From positions 1,550,001 to 1,614,000 of the forward strand of contig NZ_JACHWU010000001.1 of NCBI RefSeq assembly GCF_014191605.1: a stretch of 64,000 nt of DNA, given 5' to 3'. Below the pieces are notes generated by a model, which worked only from the letters and a program-made list of their open reading frames with translations, searched no databases and was not told the DNA's origin. This document shows, piece after piece, positions 26,723 through 34,768 of the stretch; position 1 is the stretch's first letter, and the number at the start of each line of letters is the position of its first letter. Source of the stretch: Prauserella isguenensis. Lineage in GTDB: Bacteria > Actinomycetota > Actinomycetes > Mycobacteriales > Pseudonocardiaceae. The translations under genes were made by a program, and so were the position numbers.

Positions 26723-27241
26723 CCCGGTGATCCGGCGAAGAGTCGGGAGTTACCCGGCTGCAACGGAGGTTCTGCGCCGTAGTCGCCATCACGTTCGGGA
26801 ACGGCCCGCTCACCGCCGACCGGCGAGTACCGCGTGCCAGCGACCTGCCGGATTCGGCCGTGACCTTTGTCGCAGTAACGTGCTCGGGGCCAGTATGTCC
26901 AATGAGGACTCCCATCCGTCCGCGGGCCCGTGTTCGAACCTGGTCTCACGCGGGCGACAGGTCCTGATCGGACTCGGCCTCATCGGCGGCCGTCCAGCCT
27001 GTATTGACTGCGAGAGCCTCCGTCGTGCCAACGAAGACTAGGTTCTGCAGCCGAGGCCGAGTCGTACGGGCAGCTGTCCGGCCGCCACTCCTCCATGCGC
27101 CGCAAGCGTGCTGCGCCAACCGGTCGACATCCGTCAGCAGGATCAACGGACACGAACCTCGCCTCGCGGCCACACCGGGCCCGAGGCGGGCCGCCGGACC
27201 GGCCCGGCTGTGACGGCGGGCCATTGACGCCACCTGGATCC
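26723..27241. other. Decayed or non-coding DNA, no gene supported
   Basis: 519 bases with only short overlapping frames lacking ribosome sites. A minus-strand reading gives a few protein-like stretches in changing frames, which fits degraded coding DNA continuous with the monooxygenase remnant. No RNA gene or clear repeat seen. Confidence 0.4.
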
Positions 27242-27272
27242 GATCATACAGTTTCAGAAAATCTGTATGATC
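27242..27272 (+). promoter_or_regulatory. TetR-type operator: GATCATACAG-N11-CTGTATGATC
   Basis: Perfect 10-base inverted arms at 27242-27251 and 27263-27272 with an AT-rich 11-base centre, ending 17 bases before the flavoenzyme start codon. The size suits a TetR dimer, and a tetR gene is third in the same direction, so autoregulation of the module is expected. The arms occur nowhere else that I noticed. Confidence 0.65.
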
Positions 27273-27289
27273 AACGCGGAGGTCGGTCG

Positions 27290-28777
27290 ATGGTGCTCGG
27301 CAATGTGGCGGTGGTCCTCGGAGGCAGTGTCGGCGGCCTGTGCAGCGCGGGGGCGCTCGCGCCGCACTTCGATCACGTGGTGGTGCTGGAACGCGACGAA
27401 CTGCCCGCAGAGGCCGAGCACCGGCGTGGGGTGCCGCAGAGCAAACATCCGCACTTCCTGCTGAACTCGGGCAGACGGGCGATCGGAGAACTGTTCCCCG
27501 GCTTCGAGGAAGAACTCATCGCAGCGGGCGGGCTTCACCTGATGCCCTCGATGGACGCGGCCTACCTCGACGGCGAGGGCTGGTCGGCGCGTAAGCGCAG
27601 CGCGATGACGATGATCTACAGCTCGCGCATCCTCATCGAACGCGTGCTGCGCGAAAAGATTCGTGGTTTGTCCAATGTGGAACTGCGCGAGGGCGTCGGC
27701 GTCAGTGGTCTCACGGTCCACGACGGAGCGATCACCGGGGTGCAGCTCTCCGCTCCCGACGGTGACGAGCACATCGACGCGGACCTCGTCGTGGACGCGA
27801 TGGGGCGTGGTTCCTCGGTCGGTGACTGGCTGGTGGCCGCCGGCTGGCCGGAGCCGCCGGTGCAGACGCTCGACGCCAAGGTCACCTACACCTCACGCTG
27901 GTACGACCTGCCCCCGGCCGAGCAGCGGCCCTCCTCCTGGTGGTGGCAACACCTCGTGATCATGCCGACCCCCGACAAGGGTCGGCACCCCGCTGAACAC
28001 GACTTCCTGGTGAACTTCTTCCCGGTCGAGGGCGATCGTGTCATCGCCTGCATGGGTTCATGGGGTCACAAGATGCCCCGCACCACCGAGCAGTTCGTCG
28101 AATCGGCCGGGCGGGTGCGGACGCCGTTGTTCGCCTCGGCCATGGAGCGCTCCACCCCTACCTCGCCGGTGCATCTGACCCGCTCGACCGGTAACAAGTG
28201 GCGCCGGTTCGACCGCCTGTCGACGCCTCCGAAGGGGCTCGTGTTCGTCGGTGATTCGATCTGCGCGTTCAATCCGTTCTACGCACAGGGCATCAGCTCC
28301 GCGGCGAGTTCGGCGCTCCTGCTGCGAGAAGCCCTCTCCCGCGCGGGGAATCTCGACCGGAGCTTCTGTGCGGGATTCCTCGCCGAACAGCGCAAACTGC
28401 TCGGTGTGCCGTGGCGTCTCGCGATGGCGCGGGACCAGGGCTACGAATGCGCTGTGGGCACCGAGCGGCTTCCCGAGTGGAAACGTCGGATTCTCGCGGC
28501 CGCCTCCGGTCCCGCGTTCAGCCTCATCGTCGGCGCAGCCCGCGAAGACGCCGTCGTCGACGAGCACTTCTCCAAAGTGTTCAACATGGACGAGTCGCTG
28601 GGCCGGATGATGACGAACCCGCGGGTGCTCGCCGGTCTCGTGCGTTATCGCATCCGTGCGGCGTTGGGCCGCGAGCGGGTTCCCTACGGATTCGATCCCC
28701 AGGCCGAACCACCCGCCACCGACTACTCACCGGCTGCCACCACGAGTACCGCGGAGAGAGCCGGGGCGCACCCATGA
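27290..28777 (+). CDS. FAD-dependent oxidoreductase (geranylgeranyl-reductase/monooxygenase-like)
   Basis: Flavoprotein of 495 residues. The N-terminal Rossmann motif is VVLGGSVGGLCSAGALA (about 8-24) followed by VVVLERD; RGVPQSKHPHFLLNSGR is a conserved substrate/flavin segment; ADLVVDAMGRGS (about 163-174) and GLVFVGDSICAFNPFYAQGI (about 310-329) are the second and third FAD motifs of the PHBH-like group. No signal peptide. ATG with CGGAGG 7 bases upstream. It overlaps the membrane-protein gene by 4 bases. The substrate is unknown; the membrane partner suggests a lipophilic compound. Confidence 0.75.
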   Translation: MVLGNVAVVLGGSVGGLCSAGALAPHFDHVVVLERDELPAEAEHRRGVPQSKHPHFLLNSGRRAIGELFPGFEEELIAAGGLHLMPSMDAAYLDGEGWSARKRSAMTMIYSSRILIERVLREKIRGLSNVELREGVGVSGLTVHDGAITGVQLSAPDGDEHIDADLVVDAMGRGSSVGDWLVAAGWPEPPVQTLDAKVTYTSRWYDLPPAEQRPSSWWWQHLVIMPTPDKGRHPAEHDFLVNFFPVEGDRVIACMGSWGHKMPRTTEQFVESAGRVRTPLFASAMERSTPTSPVHLTRSTGNKWRRFDRLSTPPKGLVFVGDSICAFNPFYAQGISSAASSALLLREALSRAGNLDRSFCAGFLAEQRKLLGVPWRLAMARDQGYECAVGTERLPEWKRRILAAASGPAFSLIVGAAREDAVVDEHFSKVFNMDESLGRMMTNPRVLAGLVRYRIRAALGRERVPYGFDPQAEPPATDYSPAATTSTAERAGAHP

Positions 28778-29904
28778 CCGACGCCGTGTGCGGAGCGCAT
28801 GCCGAGGAGTCCACACGCGTCCTCGGCTTCGACTGTGCCGACGTGTCCGCGGTGGCCTCGCTGCGGTTTCCCTGGGATCTCACGAACTGGACGATGCCGC
28901 TGCTCGAAGTGCTCGTCATCGGTGGTGCCGTGTTCGCGCTGGTGCACGCCGTTCGCCGCTACCGCAACGGCGATCCGGTCAATCTCGCGTTGTGGTGCGC
29001 TTCGCTGGTCTATCTGTTCGTGATCGAACCACCGCTGTATTTCCCGGAATGGTTCGGTCTCGACGAGGTGTACGGGTTCATCTTCGCTCACAACCGGTTC
29101 ACCGTGCAGTTCATGGCGGATCGATTGCCGCTCTACATCGTGGCGTTCTATCCGATGATCAGCCAACTGGCCTACGAGCTCGTGCGGTCACTCGGGATTT
29201 TCCGGCGGCGCGGTGCGTTGGCAGGATCGGTGGCCGTGGCCCTGGCCTGTCAGGTCTTCTACGAGATCTTCGACCACGTCGGCCCGCAGCTGAAATGGTG
29301 GACGTGGAACGACGACAACCACATCGTCAACCATCCGGCGATGGCGTCGGTGCCGTTGACCAGCATGCTGTTGTTCGCCTCGGTATCGATGGGGGCCATG
29401 ACCTACCTGGTCGTGCGCTTGACGGGCCGGGCTGCCGCGGACGGCGGGCCGCGGCACGGATGGAGCCTCGTGCGGCGCGTCCTGCTGGCCGGAGTCCTGA
29501 CCCCGGTGGCGATGGTGATCGCCAACATCCCGTCGAGCCTGTTCGGCGGCGAGACACCCGATGTCACCGCCCAGGCTTGGATCCTCGGTATCGAGCTCGC
29601 CCTCATCTGGCTCGCCGGTGGCTGGATCGTCGTCTCGCATGTGAGAGCGCCCGACTGCGGGCCCGGCGAACCACCGTCGGCCTTCGCCCGCTACTACCCG
29701 GTGATCTACGTCGGGGCGATGGCGGTGTTCTGGGCCGCGGCCCTGCCGCAGTATCTCGGCGCGCAGGACGGCATCACTCGCGACGGCACCCCGACGGGCA
29801 GCGGCCTCTACACGCTTGTCTGCTTCCTCGGCGCCGGCCTGTTCCTCGCCGCCCTCCATCGCACCACGCAGCGAACCCGCCGGACGGATCCTGCCGGTGT
29901 CTGA
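28774..29904 (+). CDS. Polytopic membrane protein of unknown function
   Basis: 376 residues with about eight hydrophobic helices, not a transporter family I can name. Conserved-looking polar positions inside the membrane region (YLFVIEPPLYFPEWFG, FAHNRFTVQFMADRLPLY, FYEIFDHVGPQLKWWTWNDD, HPAMASVPLTSML) recall integral-membrane enzymes, with His, Asp and Trp grouped near the lipid face. It is translationally coupled to the FAD oxidoreductase (ATGA overlap), so the two probably act in one reaction or complex. Function not assigned. Confidence 0.6.
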   Translation: MTDAVCGAHAEESTRVLGFDCADVSAVASLRFPWDLTNWTMPLLEVLVIGGAVFALVHAVRRYRNGDPVNLALWCASLVYLFVIEPPLYFPEWFGLDEVYGFIFAHNRFTVQFMADRLPLYIVAFYPMISQLAYELVRSLGIFRRRGALAGSVAVALACQVFYEIFDHVGPQLKWWTWNDDNHIVNHPAMASVPLTSMLLFASVSMGAMTYLVVRLTGRAAADGGPRHGWSLVRRVLLAGVLTPVAMVIANIPSSLFGGETPDVTAQAWILGIELALIWLAGGWIVVSHVRAPDCGPGEPPSAFARYYPVIYVGAMAVFWAAALPQYLGAQDGITRDGTPTGSGLYTLVCFLGAGLFLAALHRTTQRTRRTDPAGV

Positions 29905-29931
29905 CCTTCCCCTTCGGGGAGGATGACACCC

Positions 29932-30540
29932 ATGGGACACCACGGATGGCAGGGAAACCCGCCTGGCGCCGAGGATCAGGCACGCCGCCGCCTCGTCGAG
30001 GCGGCCATCGCGTGCATCGGCCGCAGCGACGTTTCCAAGATCAGCTTGTCCGATGTCGCTACCGAGGCCGGCGTGACACGCCAGACCGTCTACCGCTACT
30101 TTCCGAGCCTCTCGGAGATACTCAGGGCCGTCGGACAGGCAGGAGCCGACGAGTTCGCCGAGCGGATGCAGCGGCACCTGGCCACCTGCGACAGCCCTGC
30201 CGAGGCGGCGGTGGAATCCGTGGTGTTCGCCGTCCGAACCGTGCCCGACGAACCCTATATGGGCCTGCTGCTGCAAGCGGGCGAACCCGACTACTTCACC
30301 GCCGGGTCGACCTCTCCTGCGGCCTTCGCCCTCGGCGCCCGCATCCTGCGGAACGTGCCGGTGGACTGGCGCGGCGCCGGAGTCACCACCGACGAGGACC
30401 TCGAGGGACTCGCCGAGGTTCTGATGCGGCTGTTCATCTCGTTTCTCCAGTACCCGTCGACCCCGCCGCTCACCGACGATCGCATCCGGTCCCTCGTCCG
30501 CCGCTGGATCGGACCGGCCCTCGGCGGACCCGCTTCCTGA
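29932..30540 (+). CDS. TetR-family transcriptional regulator
   Basis: Regulator of 202 residues. The N-terminal helix-turn-helix is clear: RRRLVEAAIACIGRSDVSKI, SLSDVATEAGVTRQTVYRYF (about 35-54). The C-terminal ligand domain has no recognisable subfamily. ATG 29932 is preferred to ATG 29923 because GGGGAGG ends 9 bases before it. It follows the membrane-protein gene by 27 bases in the same direction; the palindrome at 27242 is its likely operator. Convergent with the DUF222-HNH gene. Confidence 0.85.
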   Translation: MGHHGWQGNPPGAEDQARRRLVEAAIACIGRSDVSKISLSDVATEAGVTRQTVYRYFPSLSEILRAVGQAGADEFAERMQRHLATCDSPAEAAVESVVFAVRTVPDEPYMGLLLQAGEPDYFTAGSTSPAAFALGARILRNVPVDWRGAGVTTDEDLEGLAEVLMRLFISFLQYPSTPPLTDDRIRSLVRRWIGPALGGPAS

Positions 30541-30557
30541 AGGATGTGGTGGGCGAA

Positions 30558-31904
30558 CTAGAACGGTGGGTTGTCCTCGTTCCGATGTTTCGGGTCGTCA
30601 CGTGTCGGGGCTGTGCGGCTCTGGGCCTGACGTGTCGGGCTGTCGCATCGCCGGACGCGGCGTGCCTGGGCATCGCGTGCCTGGGCATCGCGTGTCGGGG
30701 CAGTGCGTGTCGGGGTGAGGACGGGTTCGCGGCGTGCGGTGTAAGTGGCCCCGTGTGGCGTCGTCACTTGGGTGATGCCGTGGACCGGGTCGTAGCGGGC
30801 GCTCCAGCCGGGCTGGTCTTTCAACCGGTGATGTCGTCGACAGCGCGGCCCACCGTTGGCCACCGACGTCGACCCGCCACCGCCAGGTGCGGCCCACGCA
30901 TGTTCGTGGTCGTGGTCGCAGTGCCGAGCGGGCCTGTGGCACCAGGGCATGACGCATTCCCGGTCGCGTATCCGCACCAGGTCGCGGATCGTCGCACTCG
31001 GTCGTCGTCGGGTGCGTCCCAGGTCGACGGGTTCGCCCGTGCCCGGATCACACAACACCGCCCGCCAAATGCTGCGGCTGTTGGTCATGATCTCCCGCGC
31101 AATCGGGGCGGGGATCGGTCCGTAGCCGTCTAGTTCGCACCCGTCGTCGGAGATTCCCAGGGCCGCGTCGGCGGGAACGTGCACCGACACCGTGGCCGCG
31201 GCCTCGGGCAGCGCGACCCCCGGGTCGCGGCCCAACAGCAGATCCGCGGTCACGTCCGCCCGCAACTGATCCAGCGTGCGCCGGTCACCACCGCGGCGCA
31301 GCGACCGTGCCATCCCATCGACCCGCGTGTAGCAGGCCGCCGCGACTTCCGCGGGCAGCTGCGCCTCGAACGAGGACATCGCGTGCTCGCCCGGGGTGAG
31401 TTCGACCCGGCGTTCCGCTCGCGCTCGCCGCGCGCGTGCGGTCTGCCCGTCGGGGTCGATCTTCTCCACGAGCCGACGCGCCCGCTGGGCCAGATTCCCC
31501 GGCTGCCACGCCGTCTCCGACGCCTCCACCAACCGTTCCGCCAGCAGCTCGTCGACCTGCTGGGCAGCCCAGTCGTCGAGCGGATCGACCACTGCCAACA
31601 CCCGCCGCGCGCCGTACGTCTCAACGTCGCCGGCGCGCATCGCCGCGAGTAACTGCGGCATCCGCCCCGTCAATGACTTCGCGTCGTCGATGCGTCGTTC
31701 CACCTCACGGGTCGAGACCCGCAGCACCGGCGTCAACTCCTCCGCCAGCCCGCGATCATCACCCACGACAGCAGAGATGCGGGCCAGCAGCGCCACTTCC
31801 TGAGCATCGATCTGCGCCCGCCGAACCCGCAGGTCCCGCAGCGACTCGAGCATGTCCCCCATGTCATCCACAACGGCCACACTATCGAACCTATGGTCGA
31901 ACAT
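30558..31904 (-). CDS. DUF222/HNH endonuclease-like protein (13E12 family)
   Basis: Protein of about 448 residues of the family common in actinobacteria in multiple copies. The N-terminal DUF222 helical region spans about residues 15-250 (VERRIDDAKSLTGRMPQLLA, DLLLGRDPGVALPEA). The HNH nuclease part is RDRECVMPWCHRPARHCDHDHEHAW near 345-370, then GGPRCRRHHRLKDQPGW, with the Cys and His metal ligands and catalytic His. The C-terminal 70 residues are Arg/Thr/Gln-rich tandem repeats (DAQAR, TAPTRD) encoded by repeated DNA around 30650-30720. Start uncertain: ATG 31904 lacks a good ribosome site and internal ATGs exist at about 31864 and 31855. Role unknown. Confidence 0.7.
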   Translation of the reverse strand: MFDHRFDSVAVVDDMGDMLESLRDLRVRRAQIDAQEVALLARISAVVGDDRGLAEELTPVLRVSTREVERRIDDAKSLTGRMPQLLAAMRAGDVETYGARRVLAVVDPLDDWAAQQVDELLAERLVEASETAWQPGNLAQRARRLVEKIDPDGQTARARRARAERRVELTPGEHAMSSFEAQLPAEVAAACYTRVDGMARSLRRGGDRRTLDQLRADVTADLLLGRDPGVALPEAAATVSVHVPADAALGISDDGCELDGYGPIPAPIAREIMTNSRSIWRAVLCDPGTGEPVDLGRTRRRPSATIRDLVRIRDRECVMPWCHRPARHCDHDHEHAWAAPGGGGSTSVANGGPRCRRHHRLKDQPGWSARYDPVHGITQVTTPHGATYTARREPVLTPTRTAPTRDAQARDAQARRVRRCDSPTRQAQSRTAPTRDDPKHRNEDNPPF

Positions 31905-32043
31905 GCCATTGCACAATAGAGTGATCGACTTCGGTGGCACGTATGTCGCGAAAGCCGCGGCACGGAAACAACGTGCGACCGGCCTGGCGCGCGGCAACCG
32001 CCGGAGAGTTTCCGGTCCTGTCGGCGCCCGGGAGCCGGTCGCC

Positions 32044-32532
32044 TCATGGCATGACCGACTCCCACACCGACCGACTGCCGGAATGGCCGGTGACGATCAG
32101 CACGGTCATGGTCCCGACGGCCACGACGATCACCGCGATGCCGAGGAGCACCGATCCGGCCGTGGCGGCGCGCTCCCGCTGCGCCCGCCGAAGGGCTGTC
32201 GCCGCCCACCGGAACCAAGCCCACTGTGCCGTCGCGACCAGGAAGAGGCCGATCGACCAGGGGAGCAGCATTCGCCCGTAGCGTTCGTGCTCCAGCACCG
32301 AGGGCACCGGGCCGACGACGCTCGCGAGTGACTGCCCGGCGGCGGTCGTGAAAGGCACGAGGGAGGCGACGATCAACGCTGCAAACGGGGTCGTCAGGCC
32401 GAGTCGACCGCGAGCTGCCGGCCAGAACTGCGCGAGCAACAGCGCGAACACGGCCAGCGGAACCAGCACGACCACAGCGTGGACGAGCAACGGATGCAGC
32501 GGAAGGCCGAGGAATGTCCCGGTATCGTCCAT
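32044..32532 (-). CDS. DUF2231 membrane protein
   Basis: 162 residues, four predicted helices (LLVHAVVVLVPLAVFALLLA, FAALIVASLVPFTTAAG, LPWSIGLFLVATAQWAWF, VLLGIAVIVVAVGTMTVLIV), and the FLGLPLHPLLVHAVV opening characteristic of DUF2231, where the HPLLVH histidines are conserved. Function unknown; relatives occur near heme and redox proteins. ATG 32532 lies only 6 bases beyond the -10 of a sigma-L-type promoter on the same strand, so the transcript is probably leaderless. Divergent from sigL and apparently under the same sigma factor. Confidence 0.75.
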   Translation of the reverse strand: MDDTGTFLGLPLHPLLVHAVVVLVPLAVFALLLAQFWPAARGRLGLTTPFAALIVASLVPFTTAAGQSLASVVGPVPSVLEHERYGRMLLPWSIGLFLVATAQWAWFRWAATALRRAQRERAATAGSVLLGIAVIVVAVGTMTVLIVTGHSGSRSVWESVMP

Positions 32533-32538
32533 AGTGGG

Positions 32539-32567
32539 AGACACGAGGCGCGCAACCGCAACGTTCA
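32539..32567 (-). promoter_or_regulatory. Sigma-L-type promoter for the DUF2231 gene
   Basis: On the minus strand: TGAACG (32567-32562), 16-base spacer, CGTGTCT (32545-32539). M. tuberculosis SigL promoters follow TGAACC-N16-18-CGT. The expected start of transcription falls at or next to the ATG at 32532. Confidence 0.6.
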
Positions 32568-32576
32568 CTCCGGCGG

Positions 32577-32605
32577 TGAACCATCGGGTGCTCCGCACCG
32601 TGTAG
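32577..32605 (+). promoter_or_regulatory. Sigma-L-type promoter for sigL-rslA (autoregulation)
   Basis: TGAACC (32577-32582), 16-base spacer, CGTGTAG (32599-32605). It matches the SigL consensus exactly at the -35 and at CGTGT. The ATG at 32611 lies 5 bases after it, pointing to a leaderless message. Confidence 0.7.
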
Positions 32606-32610
32606 TGGAC

Positions 32611-33165
32611 ATGGGCGAGGGCAGCACCGGCGAGGAACAACGGCCGGGTCGGTCGAGAACCGATGCGAGCCGCGTCGAGGTGCTGCGCGACCTGCACGAC
32701 CGCTACGCGACCGCGCTGTGGCGGTACGTGGTTTCGCTGACGAAAAGACCCGCCGATGCCGACGACGTCGTGCAGGAGACGCTGCTGCGAGCCTGGCGAA
32801 CGCCGAGAGTGATCCGGGACGACCCGGTTCGGGTCCGTGGGTGGCTGTTCACCGTGGCCCGCAACCTGGTCATCGACCAAGCGCGCAGTGCGAGCCGGCG
32901 CCACGAGCACACGACTCCGGAGGCGGCGGAGGAAATCGCCGAGGACCGCGTGGATCGGCTGTTCGACGCGATGCTGGTCACCGATGCTCTCGCTTCCTTG
33001 GGCCCGCACCACCGAGAGGTGATCGTGCGGGCGTATTACGGGGGACTGAGCACGGCCGAGCTGGCCGAGGAGCTCGGTATCCCCGAGGGGACGGTGAAGT
33101 CGCGGCTGCACTACGGGCTGTGCGCCTTGCGCCTGGCGTTCCAGGAGAGAGGGGTGACCCGATGA
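32611..33165 (+). CDS. sigL: ECF RNA polymerase sigma factor, SigL-like
   Basis: Group IV sigma factor of 184 residues. Region 2: LRDLHDRYATALWRYVVSLT, then RPADADDVVQETLLRAWRTP (about 46-65) and RGWLFTVARNLVIDQARSAS. Region 4: LASLGPHHREVIVRAYYGGL, STAELAEELGIPEGTVKSRL (about 148-167) and HYGLCALRLAFQ. Its own promoter has the SigL-type TGAACC-N16-CGTG form, so autoregulation is expected. Start: ATG 32611 sits at the predicted transcription start; GTG 32605 is an alternative inside the promoter. Overlaps the anti-sigma gene by 4 bases. The name follows promoter type and the partner; orthology to Rv0735 needs a tree. Confidence 0.8.
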   Translation: MGEGSTGEEQRPGRSRTDASRVEVLRDLHDRYATALWRYVVSLTKRPADADDVVQETLLRAWRTPRVIRDDPVRVRGWLFTVARNLVIDQARSASRRHEHTTPEAAEEIAEDRVDRLFDAMLVTDALASLGPHHREVIVRAYYGGLSTAELAEELGIPEGTVKSRLHYGLCALRLAFQERGVTR

Positions 33166-33854
33166 ATCGGCTGGACCACGAAGGCTTCGCCGAATGGGAT
33201 GCCGCCTATGTACTCGGCGCACTCACCCCGACGGATCGGCGGGCCTACGAGGAGCACATGGAACAGTGCCCGCTGTGCCGCGATGCGGTGAACGATCTCG
33301 CTTCGATGGCCGGCCTGCTCGCGCAGATCCGGCCCGGACCCGACACCGACCTGCCGGATCAGCACCGGGAACCGGTCGATCTGATGGACGCCATGCTGCG
33401 CAGGGAGCACCGGCGCGGTGTCCGGCGCCGGCGGCGACTACTCGTATGGGCGACCGCCGCAGCCGCAGTCCTCGTGCTCGTGCTCGCGATACCCGCCGCC
33501 CTGGTGCATCGGCCCGCTGCCGATGCCGTGTCGGTGGCCCTGGAGCCGGTCGATTCGGTCTCGTCGTCGATGGACGTCGACGTCACGCTCGCCCCCGAGG
33601 CCTGGGGAACCCGGCTGTCCATCGAATGCGAGTACGCCGCGCGGTTGGACTACCAACGGCAGCAGCCGTGGTACGCGCTCGTCGTGACCGACGCCGACGG
33701 CACCAGCACCCGAGCGTCGACCTGGCAGGCCGTTCCCGGTGAAACCGTCGTTCTCGGCGGCGCCACGGCCGTGAGTCTCGACGACGTCGCCTCCCTCACC
33801 GTGGTCACCGCCGGCGGCGAGGAAGTGCTCACCGCGTCGGTTCCCGCGCAATAG
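33162..33854 (+). CDS. rslA: Zinc-binding anti-sigma factor, RslA-like
   Basis: Membrane anti-sigma factor of 230 residues. The cytoplasmic N-terminus has the ZAS motif HMEQCPLC (His-x3-Cys-x2-Cys, about 38-45) that holds zinc and releases the sigma factor on oxidation. One transmembrane helix follows an Arg-rich stretch (LLVWATAAAAVLVLVLAIPA, about 89-108). The extracytoplasmic C-terminal domain (DVDVTLAPEAWGTRLSIECE to the end) resembles the RskA/RslA anti-sigma-K type. ATG overlaps the sigL stop (coupled). Binding to the adjacent sigma factor is inferred from family and operon. Confidence 0.82.
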   Translation: MNRLDHEGFAEWDAAYVLGALTPTDRRAYEEHMEQCPLCRDAVNDLASMAGLLAQIRPGPDTDLPDQHREPVDLMDAMLRREHRRGVRRRRRLLVWATAAAAVLVLVLAIPAALVHRPAADAVSVALEPVDSVSSSMDVDVTLAPEAWGTRLSIECEYAARLDYQRQQPWYALVVTDADGTSTRASTWQAVPGETVVLGGATAVSLDDVASLTVVTAGGEEVLTASVPAQ

Positions 33855-33877
33855 CGACCGAATCCGCATCCGGTGGA

Positions 33878-33906
33878 TGAACCGCACCGGCTCGCGCTTC
33901 GTGTTT
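33878..33906 (+). promoter_or_regulatory. Sigma-L-type promoter for the downstream lipoprotein gene
   Basis: TGAACC (33878-33883), 16-base spacer, CGTGTTT (33900-33906). Same spacing as the other two sites in the locus. The predicted start near 33912 leaves a leader of about 50 bases containing AGGAAGG before the ATG at 33961. Confidence 0.65.
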
Positions 33907-33960
33907 CACGAGTGCCCCGAACAGTGGGCCCGCACCCGCGAGGACAGGAAGGCGCGAACA

Positions 33961-34488
33961 ATGAAGACCAGAAGCACCCTCAAGGCCGTGGCGGTGCCAC
34001 TCCTCCTGCTCACGCTGACCGCATGCGGTGCAGGCGACGGCGGATCCTCACGGGACGGCGGCGACAGTGGCAACGGCGGCTACGGAGCACCCCCGGCCAC
34101 CGGCGAAAATGACTCGGGCGACGGAGACTCGGGCGACGCCCCGGGACTGCGAACCGCCGATACTCGATTCGGCACGATCGTGGTCGACGACGACGGGATG
34201 GTTCTCTATCAGTTCGACAGCGACGACCGCGGTTCCGGAACCTCGACGTGCGAGGGGCAGTGCGCGCAGAACTGGCCCGCGGTCCCGGGCGATGAAACGC
34301 CCGACGTCAACGGCATCAGCGGCGAGGTCGGCACCATCACCGGCGTCGACGGCCGGTCCCAGCTCACTCTCAACGGATGGCCCCTTTACTACTACGCCGG
34401 CGACCAGGCGCCCGGCGACCTGAGCGGCCAAGGCGTCGGAGACGTCTGGTGGGTCCTCACACCGGAGGGTGAACCGGTCCGGAAGTGA
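33961..34488 (+). CDS. Lipoprotein with repeated Y-x-[FWY]-x-x-D motif (COG4315 type)
   Basis: Secreted, lipid-anchored protein of 175 residues. Signal peptide MKTRSTLKAVAVPLLLLTL followed by lipobox TAC (Cys about 22); then a Gly/Asp-rich linker to about residue 60. The folded part has two copies of the family motif: VLYQFDSDD (about 82-90) and LYYYAGDQAPGD, with CEGQCAQNWPAV between them. Relatives are small envelope lipoproteins of unknown, possibly redox or heme-linked, function. It has its own sigma-L-type promoter, which makes it a likely output gene of the neighbouring sigma factor. Confidence 0.8.
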   Translation: MKTRSTLKAVAVPLLLLTLTACGAGDGGSSRDGGDSGNGGYGAPPATGENDSGDGDSGDAPGLRTADTRFGTIVVDDDGMVLYQFDSDDRGSGTSTCEGQCAQNWPAVPGDETPDVNGISGEVGTITGVDGRSQLTLNGWPLYYYAGDQAPGDLSGQGVGDVWWVLTPEGEPVRK

Positions 34489-34692
34489 CCCCGTCGCCAA
34501 GTTCCTGATCTCGGTTGACGAGTGGTACCTCGAAGCGGGCCGTTCGCCGTGCACTCCGATCGAGCACGACTGGTCATCGCCGGCACCGGCGGCAGAATCA
34601 GGACATTCCGCCTGCCGAGGGGAAGTCCTGCTCTCCCGCTCCGTGACGTCAAGACCACTCGCCCGGTGAGGCTACTCATCCCGTTTGGCTAT

Positions 34693-34711
34693 TTAAGTAA
34701 GGCTAGCCTTT
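34693..34711 (+). promoter_or_regulatory. DmdR/IdeR-type iron box ahead of sbnA
   Basis: TTAAGTAAGGCTAGCCTTT matches 14 of 19 bases of the actinobacterial iron box TTAGGTTAGGCTAACCTAA and centres on the perfect 12-base palindrome AAGGCTAGCCTT (34699-34710). It lies in an AT-rich pocket 58 bases upstream of the sbnA start codon. It predicts iron-dependent repression of the whole siderophore operon. Confidence 0.75.
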
Positions 34712-34768
34712 GCTAACGTGCCAGGGCATCGACACCGCCCGTTCCGGCCGCTCTAGCAAGGGAGAAAC

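Noticed and set aside
30655-30720. A CRISPR-like repeat
   Set aside because: Short GC repeats here lie inside the coding frame of the HNH protein and encode a peptide repeat; no spacers. No CRISPR array was seen anywhere in the window.
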